From assembly GCA_047967505.1 (NCBI GenBank), contig CM106538.1: DNA of 64,000 bases. One strand, given 5' to 3'. Both the position numbers and the translations under genes were made by a program. Under the pieces are notes generated by a model. It did not search any database. It was given only the letters and a program-made list of their open reading frames with translations, and had not been told where the DNA came from. The DNA comes from Dipteris shenzhenensis. Taxonomy: Eukaryota > Polypodiophyta > Polypodiopsida > Gleicheniales. How positions within the stretch are numbered: the stretch's first letter is position 1; each line of letters begins with the position of its first letter. Positions 1 through 9,959 of the stretch are shown piece by piece.

Positions 1-2324
1 CTTTCTTTGAAGAGGCAATGGTATCGTCCACAGATCTCGTAGAAGACTGGGCAATGGAAGGCAAAATTCTCCTTTGACTTGATCTATTATCAATGACATA
101 ATGTGTAGATACGATCCTCTGAGGATCCCCTCCGCTCGTCTGCTCTTGACACAGGCAGTGTGATGAAACACGGACTGCCCAATGGCAATCCTAAGCCAGT
201 GTGAAAAGTGGATCTGAGTGTACCCTGGTGGGTGAATGTCAATCCTAAGTGAGTGTGGTAACTGGATCTGAGTGTACCCTGGTGGGTCAATGAAGCCCTC
301 TTGAGAGATGCACAAGCAGTGATCCCTATAGAAGTCGAGCTTCACAAGGAGTTCTATGAGCACCAACTAGGTCCTGAATGTGTGTAACTGTAAAAGATCC
401 TCTCAAATGATCAGGTTGAACTCGTTGCCTTGAAACGGGACAAATGGGACGTCAATGCTATACTGGAAGGGTGGCAACCTGTCTATATGGAAACCCAATC
501 TCTCGAATTATATGCATGTGTGTACATACCAACCTCTCTGATCACCCTGAGCTGCTCTCTACCGAATCCACCTATTTACACTTCCCACTCATCGCATTCA
601 AGATACTTGCCAAGGTATCTTTTATGAATGAACTAGCTTGGTCAGGTGACCACATTTAGTTGTATATAGTAGTGAAGTGGTGTAGAAAAGATTTCACAAA
701 AAAAGTACGTGGTCAAGAAAGCCTTTGGTGTGAGAGCAAGGAAGTCTTCTAGGCATGGGTAGGAGATGAGCTCTAGAGAGGCCAAGATAAGCTAAGACCA
801 TAGTGGGGGGTGAGTACTTGGCTGGAGCCCCAAGCAGAAGAATGTGTCGGAGGCCTTGTCATATGATCTGATAAACTCCCTACATAGAGCTTCATCCACA
901 GGTGGAAACATAATGGCATTACAGCCAAACAGAGAGGGAGTGGACTGTAGAGGATTTGGAGGGCATCAATCCCCAAGAACCTTCTCGTCTTTTAACCGAT
1001 TAAGTGCTTCAAATAGTTCATGCTACGAGAAGGGGTTGTCCAACCTGAATTTCTCAAAATGAACATGAGTTCATTCTTCCCATCTATGGTTTGCTAAAGG
1101 AGCTTCCCATAATGTCCTCATAGGGGTGATTCTGGTGATTCATAATTGGAAAGGGCTTGGAAGGGACAGCGAGGGGGAGGCCTTTGGCATCTTGTAGGAG
1201 GATTTCGTGAGCTGGAGAGAAGTATGGATTTGATTGTGAGGGGGAGGTTTTTGGCAACCTGAAAGGTGGATTTTGAAGCAAGGGAGTGGTAGGGGTTTCT
1301 ATGCTATACAGGCTAGGGCCTCTATGGCCTGGAACAAGGGGGTTCGGAGAGATGGGAGGGGGCAATAATGGCTGGTCCTCACAACTAGGGAGGGGGAAAT
1401 CATTGAGGGGATAGGCGCTTGTATGGCTAGGGTGTGTAGAGGAGCGGGGAGTAGGGGGGATACGACCTGGAGGGATAAGAGCGCATAGAGGGGAAAGGGG
1501 GTAGGTACACACTAGGAGAAAGAGAAGCATGAAAAAGGGGTAGGGAGTAGGTGTTGGGCTAGTAGGGAGTTGGAATCGTAGAGGAATAGGGGGATACGGG
1601 TCTATAAGTAGTGATTTAGTAGCCTCTAGGAATGCGGTACAACAGCTTGTAATTAAGGTTGAGGAGGTATAATAGCAGGGGAGGGGGTTGCAAACTAATG
1701 CAAGGAGGTGGTATGGTAACTTGTAGGGAGTGGCTATAAGGACGGGTTGAGGAGGTATGGCCAGCAAGAGGGGGTTGGAACTAATAGAGAGAGCATGGAC
1801 GGAGTGAGAAGTAGGGATTTCGGCATAACTATTGTAATGCTTGGTGCTCTCGCCACATTCATTCGACATATATGCCGTTGCCTCGCTGATGGAAGTGGTG
1901 TCTTTTTTGGGAAATGCGGGAGAATGACCCCAATGTAGAGTAAGTGATGCATTGTGCGGTTGCACTCCAATTGGCATTCGTCCATCGTTCTTCCTTGCTT
2001 ACGAATGAGCAAACTACATGAGGGATTGTCAACATACCATGTCTATCTTTCACTAAGCCAATGCCTCCGTTAGACAATATGAAAATAGGCATATTACTTC
2101 TATGAAAATCCTAGAGTATGGACATTTCTGCAACAAGCTCCGGGTCTTCCATTTTAGAGCTATTCTTAGTTAGTCTATCCTTGAGGATCTTCGTCTTGTT
2201 TGGATGATCCAACAATGCATCACCTTAAGATTAAGGCGAGTGACTATTGTAGGATATAGAGATCATCCATGACCAACCATCTAGTGGACCAACAGACACA
2301 ATCACTTGGATGTCCCGGTCAGGC
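1..2324. other. Decayed DNA without a supportable gene
   Basis: No frame shows a recognisable family over a useful length. A short plus-strand stretch near 290-390 faintly resembles the region after a gypsy integrase core, but it is too short and broken to call. A 297-codon open frame on the minus strand (1084-1977) is Pro/Ser/Leu-rich with no domain I recognise. It probably reflects the purine-rich, stop-poor opposite strand. Confidence 0.4.
186..293. repeat. 54-bp tandem duplication
   Basis: Two adjacent copies of a 54-bp unit (starting at 186 and 240) share the motif GGATCTGAGTGTACCCTGGT and differ at several positions. The unit explains the repeated peptide in the overlapping minus-strand frame, so that frame is not evidence of a gene. 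Confidence 0.8.
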
Positions 2325-2457
2325 GATGATATAATCACATGGATGACATGATCATGAGGATGACAGTCACAAGGATGACATAGTCACATGGATGACATAG
2401 GAGTGACATAGTCACATGGAGAGGACATGGTCACAATGATGACATAGTCACATGGAG
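2325..2457. repeat. Degenerate minisatellite (GATGACATAGTCACATG-like unit)
   Basis: Roughly six imperfect copies of a unit of about 20 bp built on GATGACATAGTCACATG follow one another. Spacing drifts and units are truncated, as in an old minisatellite. A related GATGACATGG core appears in the repeat at 35100-35260. Confidence 0.7.
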
Positions 2458-2854
2458 ATATGGTGGCTAAGAATGAGGGGGCAAGCACTAGGAGGAAGTG
2501 GATTTCTGCCAAGGAAGGTGAGGGTGACGACGAGGGGAGATAAGGGGGATGGGGATTCATTCAGCATTGTACAGGGTTTGAGAGAGGGAGAAGGATAGGC
2601 TAGAGATATGAGCTCACCTGTTGTATTGCTATCTTGCATGAGTGAGCTAGCAACTTCATCGAAGCTCTCATTGACTTGGACCGGCAAGATCCATGGTGGT
2701 CAGAACAGATCGAGACTCGGAAGGGAAAGAAGAGGTACAAAGTGGCAAGAACAAGTGAACAAAGAAGGCACTAAGGTCGAGGCTTCATCCAAAGCTCATA
2801 TGGTTCAAGACAACACCTTCTTCCATCCCCCACAACTATGTCTTCATCAACAAC

Positions 2855-3038
2855 AGGAAGAGATTACAAAGATATGGTGTTGTAGGCATAAATTCAACCC
2901 TATGATTGACTAGTAGTACTTGGGTACTATATATACCAAGTACTCGTATTGTTTCATTTGAACATTTCTATTGGAGCTTTCTTGTGTGTGCACTCTTGCT
3001 CACTTGTGTTCACAACGTGTCTCCACTTTGTTCCTACA
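2855..3038 (+). repeat. 5' LTR of the copia element
   Basis: It matches 6388-6559 through the shared blocks AAGAGATTACAAAGATATGG and TGGAGCTTTCTTGTGTGTGC. The first three bases have lost the TG expected at an LTR end. It contains TATATA near 2928, a plausible promoter TATA box. It ends in CA two bases before the primer-binding site. Confidence 0.8.
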
Positions 3039-3040
3039 TT

Positions 3041-3052
3041 TGGTATCAGAGC
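3041..3052 (+). promoter_or_regulatory. Primer-binding site (initiator Met tRNA)
   Basis: TGGTATCAGAGC is complementary to the 3' end of plant initiator methionine tRNA, the usual copia primer. It sits immediately downstream of the 5' LTR. Confidence 0.9.
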
Positions 3053-3129
3053 ACTTCCGTCTCTAGAGCCCATTCCTGCGCTTGCTTCCAGACTCCCGCA
3101 CTTGCAACAAGGGAAGCATCCCCTAATTG

Positions 3130-3420
3130 ATTTTTAGCATTCAAATCCCCCTTGGCATCCATCTTCTCATTAAATGTAGTAAACACAAAATCTCTATCAC
3201 CTTGGCAAGATGAGCTTCACCATGTGCATCTGAAGCACAAGTTTCAGTGGGGGCAACAAAATTACTGCTAGAGCTATCCCTTTGCCTCTTCTTTTCATTG
3301 GCAATCCTTTTCTAACACTCTGCGATGTAATTCCCTAGCTTCTTGCAATTGCATTTGCCCATTTTCTTATTTTTGCTTGAACTGCTTGCATTCCCCTCCT
3401 TGGGCTGGGTTGTATGGCTG
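3130..3420 (-). pseudogene. Inverted gag fragment inside the copia element
   Basis: Read on the minus strand, this stretch encodes a Ser/Lys-rich segment, a degenerate zinc knuckle (CNCKKLGNYIAEC, which has lost one spacer residue and has Asn in place of His) and more gag-like sequence such as DRDFVFTTFNEKMD in a shifted frame. The rest of the element is on the plus strand, so this block is reversed relative to its host element. It occupies the place where gag and protease should be. A rearrangement or an antisense insertion could explain it. Confidence 0.65.
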
Positions 3421-3466
3421 CGTTTGGACATGTCCATCACAGGGCATTGTCCTACTTGTACAACAA

Positions 3467-4243
3467 TAATATGACTCAGGGAATGCTAAAATTATAGCAA
3501 CTAGCAAATGAAGTGTGTGAGGGGTGTGCACTTGGTAAATTGGATCGCATGCCATTCAATAAACAAGGCAAGAATTGGGTCAAGGCAACCAGAGTGTTGC
3601 AGATAGTGCACAGTGATGTATGTGGCCCCATGACTATTCCCACGCATAGAGGAGCAAGGTACTTTGTGACCTTTATAGATGACTTCTCCAGGTTCACAGG
3701 GCTTTTTCTCATGAAGGAAAAATCTGAGGTGTTCTATTGGCGTCAGGAGTTCAAAGCTATGGCTGAGAACCAAACCAATTCTAGAATTGGAACACTTAAA
3801 TCGAATAGAGGGGGAGAGTACATGTCACATGCATTCCAGGGATTTTTGAAGCAGCATGGGATTAAACATCACTTGACATGCCCTTACATACCACAGTAGA
3901 ATCCACTCCCTGAGAGGAAGAATCATACTCTCATGGAAATGTCGAGATGCATGCTGAAATTCAAGAGAGTCTCAAAGGCTTTTTGGGGAGAAGCAAGTGT
4001 GATAGCCACTTATATGCGGAACAGATGCCCTACCAAAGCTTTGGTTAATGTGACTCCATTTGATGTTTTGTATGGCTTTAAGCCAAAGGTTAGTCATTTC
4101 AAAATTTTTAGCCCAATGGCATATGCTTTGGTTCGAGATGCACATGGGACAAAGCTTGATGATAAGAGTGTCGAATACATTTTCATGGGGTATAGCACTG
4201 AAAGCAGGGGATTCAGGTTTTGTAATCCCACTACTAGAAGGTA
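3467..4243 (+). pseudogene. Copia GAG-pre-integrase and integrase core
   Basis: The stretch begins with the end of the zinc-binding pre-integrase domain (CEGCALGKLDRMPF). The integrase core follows, with the first catalytic Asp in HSDVCGPM and the second region at FIDDFSRFTG. A stop interrupts the frame near 3898, where the usual PQQNG motif should be. The DDE glutamate region (LPERKNHTLMEM) is readable past it. The remaining core (ATYMRNRCPTKAL) and C-terminal integrase sequence run to about 4240. Integrase would insert the cDNA into the host chromosome, but this copy is broken. Confidence 0.85.
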
Positions 4244-4660
4244 ATAATCAACAGAGATGTTCTCTTTGCTGAGAATGAGTGCATGTAGCCCGCTAGTGCA
4301 GACTTGCCACCATATGATGACACCCCTTTGGACATCATTCAGTTTGAGGATGATGAGATGGAGTCTCCTGATGCTTCCCCTTCTACTTCTCATAGTTCAG
4401 ATGGCTTGCCACATGTTGAGGATGGCTCTCCCTCAAATGTTTTAGATTTGCAGCCAATTAATGAGAATAGACAGCCTCATGTTTGGAGGCATTATCAACG
4501 TCATGAGGCCACTAAAGATGTTGATGTAGCTCCAAGTGGTATAGCAGATAAATCTATTCCATGTTGGGCAAGGTTGATCATTCAAGATGCTAAGGATCAG
4601 ATTACTTTGGGGAAAACTAGGGCCAGCACTCAAAATAATTAGCAAAAGGTCAATTTTGCT

Positions 4661-5400
4661 TTGATGACCTCAGTGATGGAAGTTGAAAATGAGCCTCAGA
4701 GCTTATGGGATGCTCAGCATAATCTGGCATGGCAGAAAGCTATGGAAGCTAAGATTAAATCCATTGAGAAGAATGCCACATGGGACTTGGTTGATGCGCC
4801 TATTGGGAAAAATGTGGTTGGCACGAAATGGATTTATAAGGTGAAATACCATTCAGATGGCACAGTTAAGAAATACAAAGCCCGTTTGGTTGCCAATGGG
4901 TATGCACAAGAGGAGGGGATAGATTATGAGGAGACATTTGCTCCAGTGGCCAAGATGACCACCATTCGTTCCATCATCTCTCTTGCTACGTTTTATGGTT
5001 GGTCAATGTACCAGATCGATGTCAAGACCGCTTTCCTCAATGGAGATCTTAAAGAGGAGGTCTATGTACATCAGCCCCAAGGTTTTGAGGTGAAGGGACA
5101 AGAGCACAAGGTATGCACGAAGGCTCTATATGGACTAAAGCAAGCACCTCGTGCATGGTATCAAAAGATACATCAGTTTTTGCTGTCCCAGGGCTTCGTA
5201 AACACTCATACAGAGCCAAATCTATATGTTTTGTAGCAAAAATCAGAATTGATCATGTTGGTACTATATGTGGATGGCATTATACTCACTGGCAGTGATT
5301 TGCAGCAAATTACAGTAGTGCAGTCCGCTTTATGTCACAACTTTGACATGACAAATTTGGGCCTATTGCACTATTGTCTTAGCATTGAGTTTTGGTAGAC
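4661..5400 (+). pseudogene. Copia reverse transcriptase with YVDG active site
   Basis: A clean frame (4661-5236, 191 aa) carries the typical copia RT fingers and palm: [20 protein letters not shown], the RLVANGYAQ motif, the [11 protein letters not shown] block with a catalytic Asp, and [14 protein letters not shown] stop follows at 5234-5236. The next block reads LYVDGIILTG where the family has YVDD, so the second catalytic Asp is replaced by Gly. This alone should abolish polymerisation. The domain continues to the LLHYCLSIEF region near 5395. Confidence 0.9.
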
Positions 5401-5717
5401 CCATGATCGGATCTCTATGTCACAAACAAAGTATTTGAAGGGGTTGTTGTAGAAATTTAAAATGGAGAACTGTAAGCCTGTGGCTACTCCATTGGAAAAG
5501 GGACTCAAGCTGAGTAAGCATGATATTGCTTGCTGAAAAGTTTGATGGCACTTTGTATAGGCAGTTGGTTGGCAATTTGATATATCTATGCTCCACACGG
5601 CCTGATATTGCCTACGCCACAGAGCTTTTGAGCCAATTCATGCATTGTCCCATGATCACACATTGAAATGCAGCAAAGAGGGTTCTCAGATATGTCCATG
5701 GCACTCTCTCTCTTGGC

Positions 5718-6191
5718 TTGCATTATGCTTCATATTGTTATCTAAAGCTGAGTGGTTTCATCGACTCAGATTGGTCAAGGAACATGGACGACAGACAGTC
5801 CACTACTGGCTATTGCTTCTCATTGGGTTCAGCCTGTATCTCATGGCTCAGTAAGAAGCAAGAGCAAGTCTCTCTTTCCTCCAGTGAAGCAGAGTACAAA
5901 GTTGCAAATTCAGCCACTATGGAGTTAATGTGGTTGAGGAAGCTTTTGCATGACATGCATCATGCACATGATGGCGAAGTAAACTCTATCTTCTGTGACA
6001 ACCAGAGCTGCATTACCATAGCCAACAATCCTATCTTTCATGCTTGCATGAAACACATTGAAAATCATTATCATTGTGTACAGGATTGTATTTCTGATGG
6101 CTTCATTGATCTCATCTATTATCCATATAAGGACAATGTGGCATATATCTTCACTAAAGCCCTATCAATAGATCTTTTCTTACAACATTGA
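5718..6191 (+). pseudogene. Copia RNase H domain
   Basis: This 157-aa frame includes GFIDSDW, the DRQSTTGYCF motif, SLSSSEAEY and the CDNQSC block. These carry the acidic residues of copia RNase H, which removes RNA from the RNA/DNA hybrid. It ends close to the polypurine tract before the 3' LTR. The join to RT (5400-5718) is frameshifted, so no intact polyprotein exists. Confidence 0.85.
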
Positions 6192-6387
6192 CATGGCTTG
6201 GGGATCAGAGACATTCTCACAATGTCAAGGGGGGTTGTGAAGTGCTTCACAATGACATTGTTTTCATGTACTCCCATAGGTTGCATATCCATCTGGATGA
6301 ATTTGTGCAACCATGGTACTTTAGGTACTACGGGGTACACCTGAGATGTTTCTAAGGTACTTTTAGCCATATCTTTAAGGGGGGATT

Positions 6388-6559
6388 TGTAAGAGATTAC
6401 AAAGATATGGTGTTGTAGGCATAAAGTCAACCTTATGGTTGACCAATAGTAATTGGGTACTATATATAACAAGTACTTGTATTGTTCCATTTGAACATTT
6501 CTATTGGAGCTTTCTTGTGTGTGCACTCTTGCTCACTTGTGTTCACAACCTGCCCTACA
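6388..6559 (+). repeat. 3' LTR of the copia element
   Basis: It starts with TG directly after the purine-rich tract ending at about 6386 and ends CCTACA. It is shorter than the 5' copy because of a small deletion near its end. TATATA occurs near 6461. Confidence 0.8.
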
Positions 6560-7891
6560 ACATCATCTATGGGGTTAGCCAGTGTGTTAGCATCCACAAC
6601 TCGCACACAACAGACTAGTCAAGGTGCTATGCTGTCTCTTATGCACAACCTCGGTTTCCTCCCCAATCTGGCCCCTACATCCATGGCACCTCTTGGTTCT
6701 CTTTTTGCTCCAATCATGTCCCTATCTTCCATGAGTGTTTCTTCTGCTGCATTATGCTTTCCACTCTTCCTATCTTTCCCTGCTCACCCATCATTCATAG
6801 CTTCCTCTCTCTCACACCCTCTCTCAATTGCTCTCCCATCATCATTAACTCCCTCACCTTCTATGTTCTCACCCCCTACATTTGTGTCCATGATACCCTC
6901 AGCACTTGGTGTACCACTCTCCTTTTCATCCTCTATGCTCTCCCAGTGTAGATTGGCACTTTCAGCACCCTCATCTTCTACATTGGCATCAGTAATGCCT
7001 TCAGCACTCTAACCTTCTACTTTGGAAAAAGTAGTACCTTTAGCACCAGCACCATGTCATGTCTATGGCCTTTGTTAGGGCTCCTTGTCTCACCCATGAC
7101 ATCATAGGCATATGACCATGTGTAATGCCAAGCCTTACTACTGCTCCATTTGAAGGTCCTTCGATGGTTGTAAGTACTTCAAGTCCCAGTAGGTAGTTCT
7201 GAGTTCCACGGAGTAAGAGAGACTTCTGAATGCTAAACAAAGTCCATGTGAAAACCAAGAAGTTCAAGGACCATCTCCATGAATATTGAGAAGCTCATGT
7301 CAATAAATCTCTTACATCATTTAAGGCCAAAGGAGTGGATAATCAACATGATTTTCTTTATATCTTTCCTTCCTAATAGCAAGATGCAACGGGCGTGTGG
7401 TACAGTCAGTTTCCTCCTGATCACTTCCAAACTTATGAGGGAGGAATTTATGTGTACCTTCAAGTTGGAAAAGTTCGAGTGCATGATTTTTCAAGAGTTG
7501 TCCAGAGATACTATAAAGCCTGAGAGAGAATTTTTGAAATGTATACGTGAATGAGGATCTTGGCGGCGAAGATGTCCGTGCCGCCTAATGAGGTCATCAT
7601 GAAAGGGTAGCTCTTGAAAGCCTTACACCCTACTTTTGCTATTAGACTTGTGGAAAAACTCCCTGAGCATGGCTTCTTACAAGAGTTCTTGAGGGAGGTT
7701 GTGAAGATGGAACAGTCCTAGTTGAGCTTTGCACCATCACAACTTCAAACTACTAATTGCTCGAGAGAGGAGAGCTCATCATAATGGGAGCATCTCAAGA
7801 AAGATTTGGAGCAAACCAAATAAGGACTTGAAGAAAGAACAAGGGGGAGGGTACCTCATCTTTTGAGACTCAGGTCAAAAGTGGACTTTGG

Positions 7892-7933
7892 TGCACTGAA
7901 TGCAAAGGTGTAGGTCATGGTCACTGGGAATGT
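7892..7933 (+). pseudogene. Zinc knuckle 1 of the gypsy gag relic
   Basis: CTECKGVGHGHWEC fits CX2CX4HX4C exactly, the RNA-binding knuckle of retroviral-type Gag. A stop two codons later breaks the frame. Confidence 0.7.
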
Positions 7934-8292
7934 CCTTGAAACTTAAGGTATCCACTTCTGTGTCTTTTTTTATCTTTTGTGAAATTCATGGACATGATGC
8001 CTCTGAATATCGCTACCTCAAGGGGTTGCAGAAGCTTTTACTAGAATATTCCAATAGCGAGCCTCTAGTTGTTGTGGTCCAACGAGCCACACAGACGACT
8101 TTTTGGCCTAGTACTTGTCGCCCTTGCTCCCTATAAAAGCATCAGAGTCACTTATCCCTCCTATTGTTCCATCTCCCCTACTTCCCAATCCCCTTTGCAT
8201 CAAGCACCTCTATCCATCAAGTTGGGGGCCCTTACTTCTATCCTCAGCCCAATAATGCACCGTACTGACGACCTACTCTAGGAGGTGTATAT

Positions 8293-8424
8293 GGGCCATA
8301 CTATCAACGTGGTCACCAGGGTGGTTTTCAAGGAGATAAGGGAGGAGCAGGTAGAGGGACCAACCTTCAAAGACCCATTGTGTGCTATAGATGTGAAGAG
8401 TACAGCCACCACCAAGATGATTGT
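8293..8424 (+). pseudogene. Gly/Arg-rich stretch and zinc knuckle 2
   Basis: In the frame starting near 8293 a Gly/Gln/Arg-rich stretch (YYQRGHQGGFQGDKGGAGRG) leads into CYRCEEYSHHQDDC, a perfect CX2CX4HX4C knuckle at 8383-8424. A stop follows one codon later. The composition is typical of the nucleocapsid end of a gypsy Gag. Confidence 0.75.
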
Positions 8425-9360
8425 ATGTAGCCATTCGGGGGCCCTCTTGTACACAATGCAACACAAATGATCACTATGGCAAAGGCTACCCCAATGGTTG
8501 AGGGAACCAGCATCTCAAGTCAACATGGTTGACCTAGCAATGGTGGGGGAGGACGCCTCAATATCATCACCACAACCCTCATCACCGATCAGTATCAGCT
8601 TAGTCACTAGAGGTGCATCCCCTCCCAAGTCACGTCCTCCCTCCAAGGTGGATAGTGGGCCCATGGATACATCAAAGAACCCCGAAGGCCTCACAACCAA
8701 AGTCCTATAGCTAGATCTGAAAGTGGCCCACCTTCAGGAAACCAATATATGCTTCAAGGTACTAGCGATGGTTAAGAGTGTCACCAAAGATCTTCAATCT
8801 AGTTTCAATGACAAGGGAAGCACTCCGTTTCCTTCTAGCAAGTCTCGAATGGTGAGGCTTGCAACAAAGATGATGACCCTAGGACAGAATAGGGACAAGG
8901 AGGTGTAAGCAAGACCTTCCACTCTCCCCTAGAAAGCACACTTCACACAGATAAGGAGAGGCCATTGCGACATGGTATGGCACAAGACAAAGGGAAGCGG
9001 GTGATGGAGGAACCATTACATGAGTCAATGGTTGGACCTTCACATTTACACCCTAGACCTCAAGTGAGCTTTGACCTAAAACACAAACTCGAAGGATGGG
9101 GTCACAAAATGCCACTACCTAGCCCTACTCCTTGATTGATGATCTGATGGAATTCAAACCCAACAGAACCCTGTGTGAACTTTGTTTGTTGTCTCTATAG
9201 ATCAAGCACCAGAACGTTGGATTCCTGAACCACATGCTAGGGGGTTCAACAAAAGGGACTTGTTCAAGGTGGGCCCACACCAGTGATAGGACTAGTTCAC
9301 AACCGGGCTGAGACTAGATGAGTGTACGTTGCTCTCACTTGTGAACAAAGTCCTAGACTC

Positions 9361-9635
9361 AACGTGGATACTAATGGGGTGGAGTTGAAGGACATCTTCC
9401 TCGATGGTGGTGTAGCCATGAACATCATGTGCCGAAAGGTACATTACAACTGGGTTTGAGTTGACAAGTGACATTTATTTCCAAGACCGCATGGATGTTC
9501 AATGAAGCCTATGGGAGTAGTCAAGGGTGTTAACATGAAGATTGGTGGTGTGACAGTCCTATCCAACTTTGTCGTCTTGGATATGACCAGCGATGAACAA
9601 ACATATCGTTTACTTCTTAGTAGATCATGGTTGTG
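9361..9635 (+). pseudogene. Gypsy aspartic protease remnant
   Basis: ELKDIFLDGGVAMNIM matches the plant gypsy retropepsin active-site region, where LDGG often replaces the classic D-S/T-G. After a frameshift the segment MGVVKGVNMKIGGVTVLSNF and the C-terminal LLLSRSWL (family form LLGRPWL) follow. Spacing is right for one protease domain of about 90 residues. Confidence 0.75.
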
Positions 9636-9959
9636 ACATGAAATTGGGGGTAATAAACTTCACACTCCTCTTCACTTCCTACTACTTTCGAACTGAGTGA
9701 TAGAGATATTCATCACTAGGAAGGGGACATTAAAAAGAAGCTTTTATACTAAGAGACCACCCCATACTATCCTCCCTTAGATGAGAATGAAGATGGTAAC
9801 ATCCCAAGTGATGTTATACTCAAGCATAGGGAGAAGGAAAGGATCAGCAGAGGCCATAACTCAGCAAGCCGGTCTGTGCCAAAGAGAAGAGCGATACATT
9901 GTTGAAAGAACATCTTGCAGCTCAACATGACATGAACTAATATATATCAAGGAGTTTGA
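9636..9959. other. Tail of the gypsy relic
   Basis: Short broken plus-strand frames (for example YYPPLDENEDGNIPSDV near 9760) continue the style of the gag-protease relic, but no domain can be named. The boundary with the next element is not visible. Confidence 0.4.

Larger units (their letters stand above)
2855..6559 (+). mobile_element. Ty1/copia LTR retrotransposon, decayed
   Basis: The element is bounded by two related LTRs of about 180 bp. It has a primer-binding site right after the left LTR and a purine tract (TTAAGGGGGGA) before the right one. Pol order is integrase, reverse transcriptase, RNase H, which is diagnostic of copia. The flanks give only an imperfect 5-bp match (ACAAC against ACATC), so a target duplication is possible but not secure. 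Several frameshifts and stops, a replaced catalytic Asp in RT and a missing sense-oriented gag show that it cannot move by itself. It lies just upstream of a gypsy gag relic and may have inserted into it. Confidence 0.9.
6580..9635 (+). mobile_element. Gypsy-type gag-protease relic
   Basis: Dispersed frames on the plus strand give two zinc knuckles and a retropepsin-like segment in gag-protease order. No RT or integrase follows before the minus-strand element begins near 9960, so the 3' part is lost. The left part (6580-7030) is a Ser/Pro-rich frame with imperfect 40-55-bp repeats. It could be the gag N-terminus or unrelated. Confidence 0.6.

Noticed and set aside
1084-1977. 297-codon open frame on the minus strand
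   Set aside because: Pro/Ser-rich, no domain or neighbour context, and the opposite strand is purine-rich with few stops possible. Probably chance.
2325-2457. CRISPR-like array
   Set aside because: The units are degenerate and contiguous with no unique spacers, and the context is a plant nuclear genome.
3041-3052. tRNA-related sequence
   Set aside because: It is a 12-bp primer-binding site next to an LTR. No tRNA cloverleaf is present, and the same holds at 22151 and 36592.
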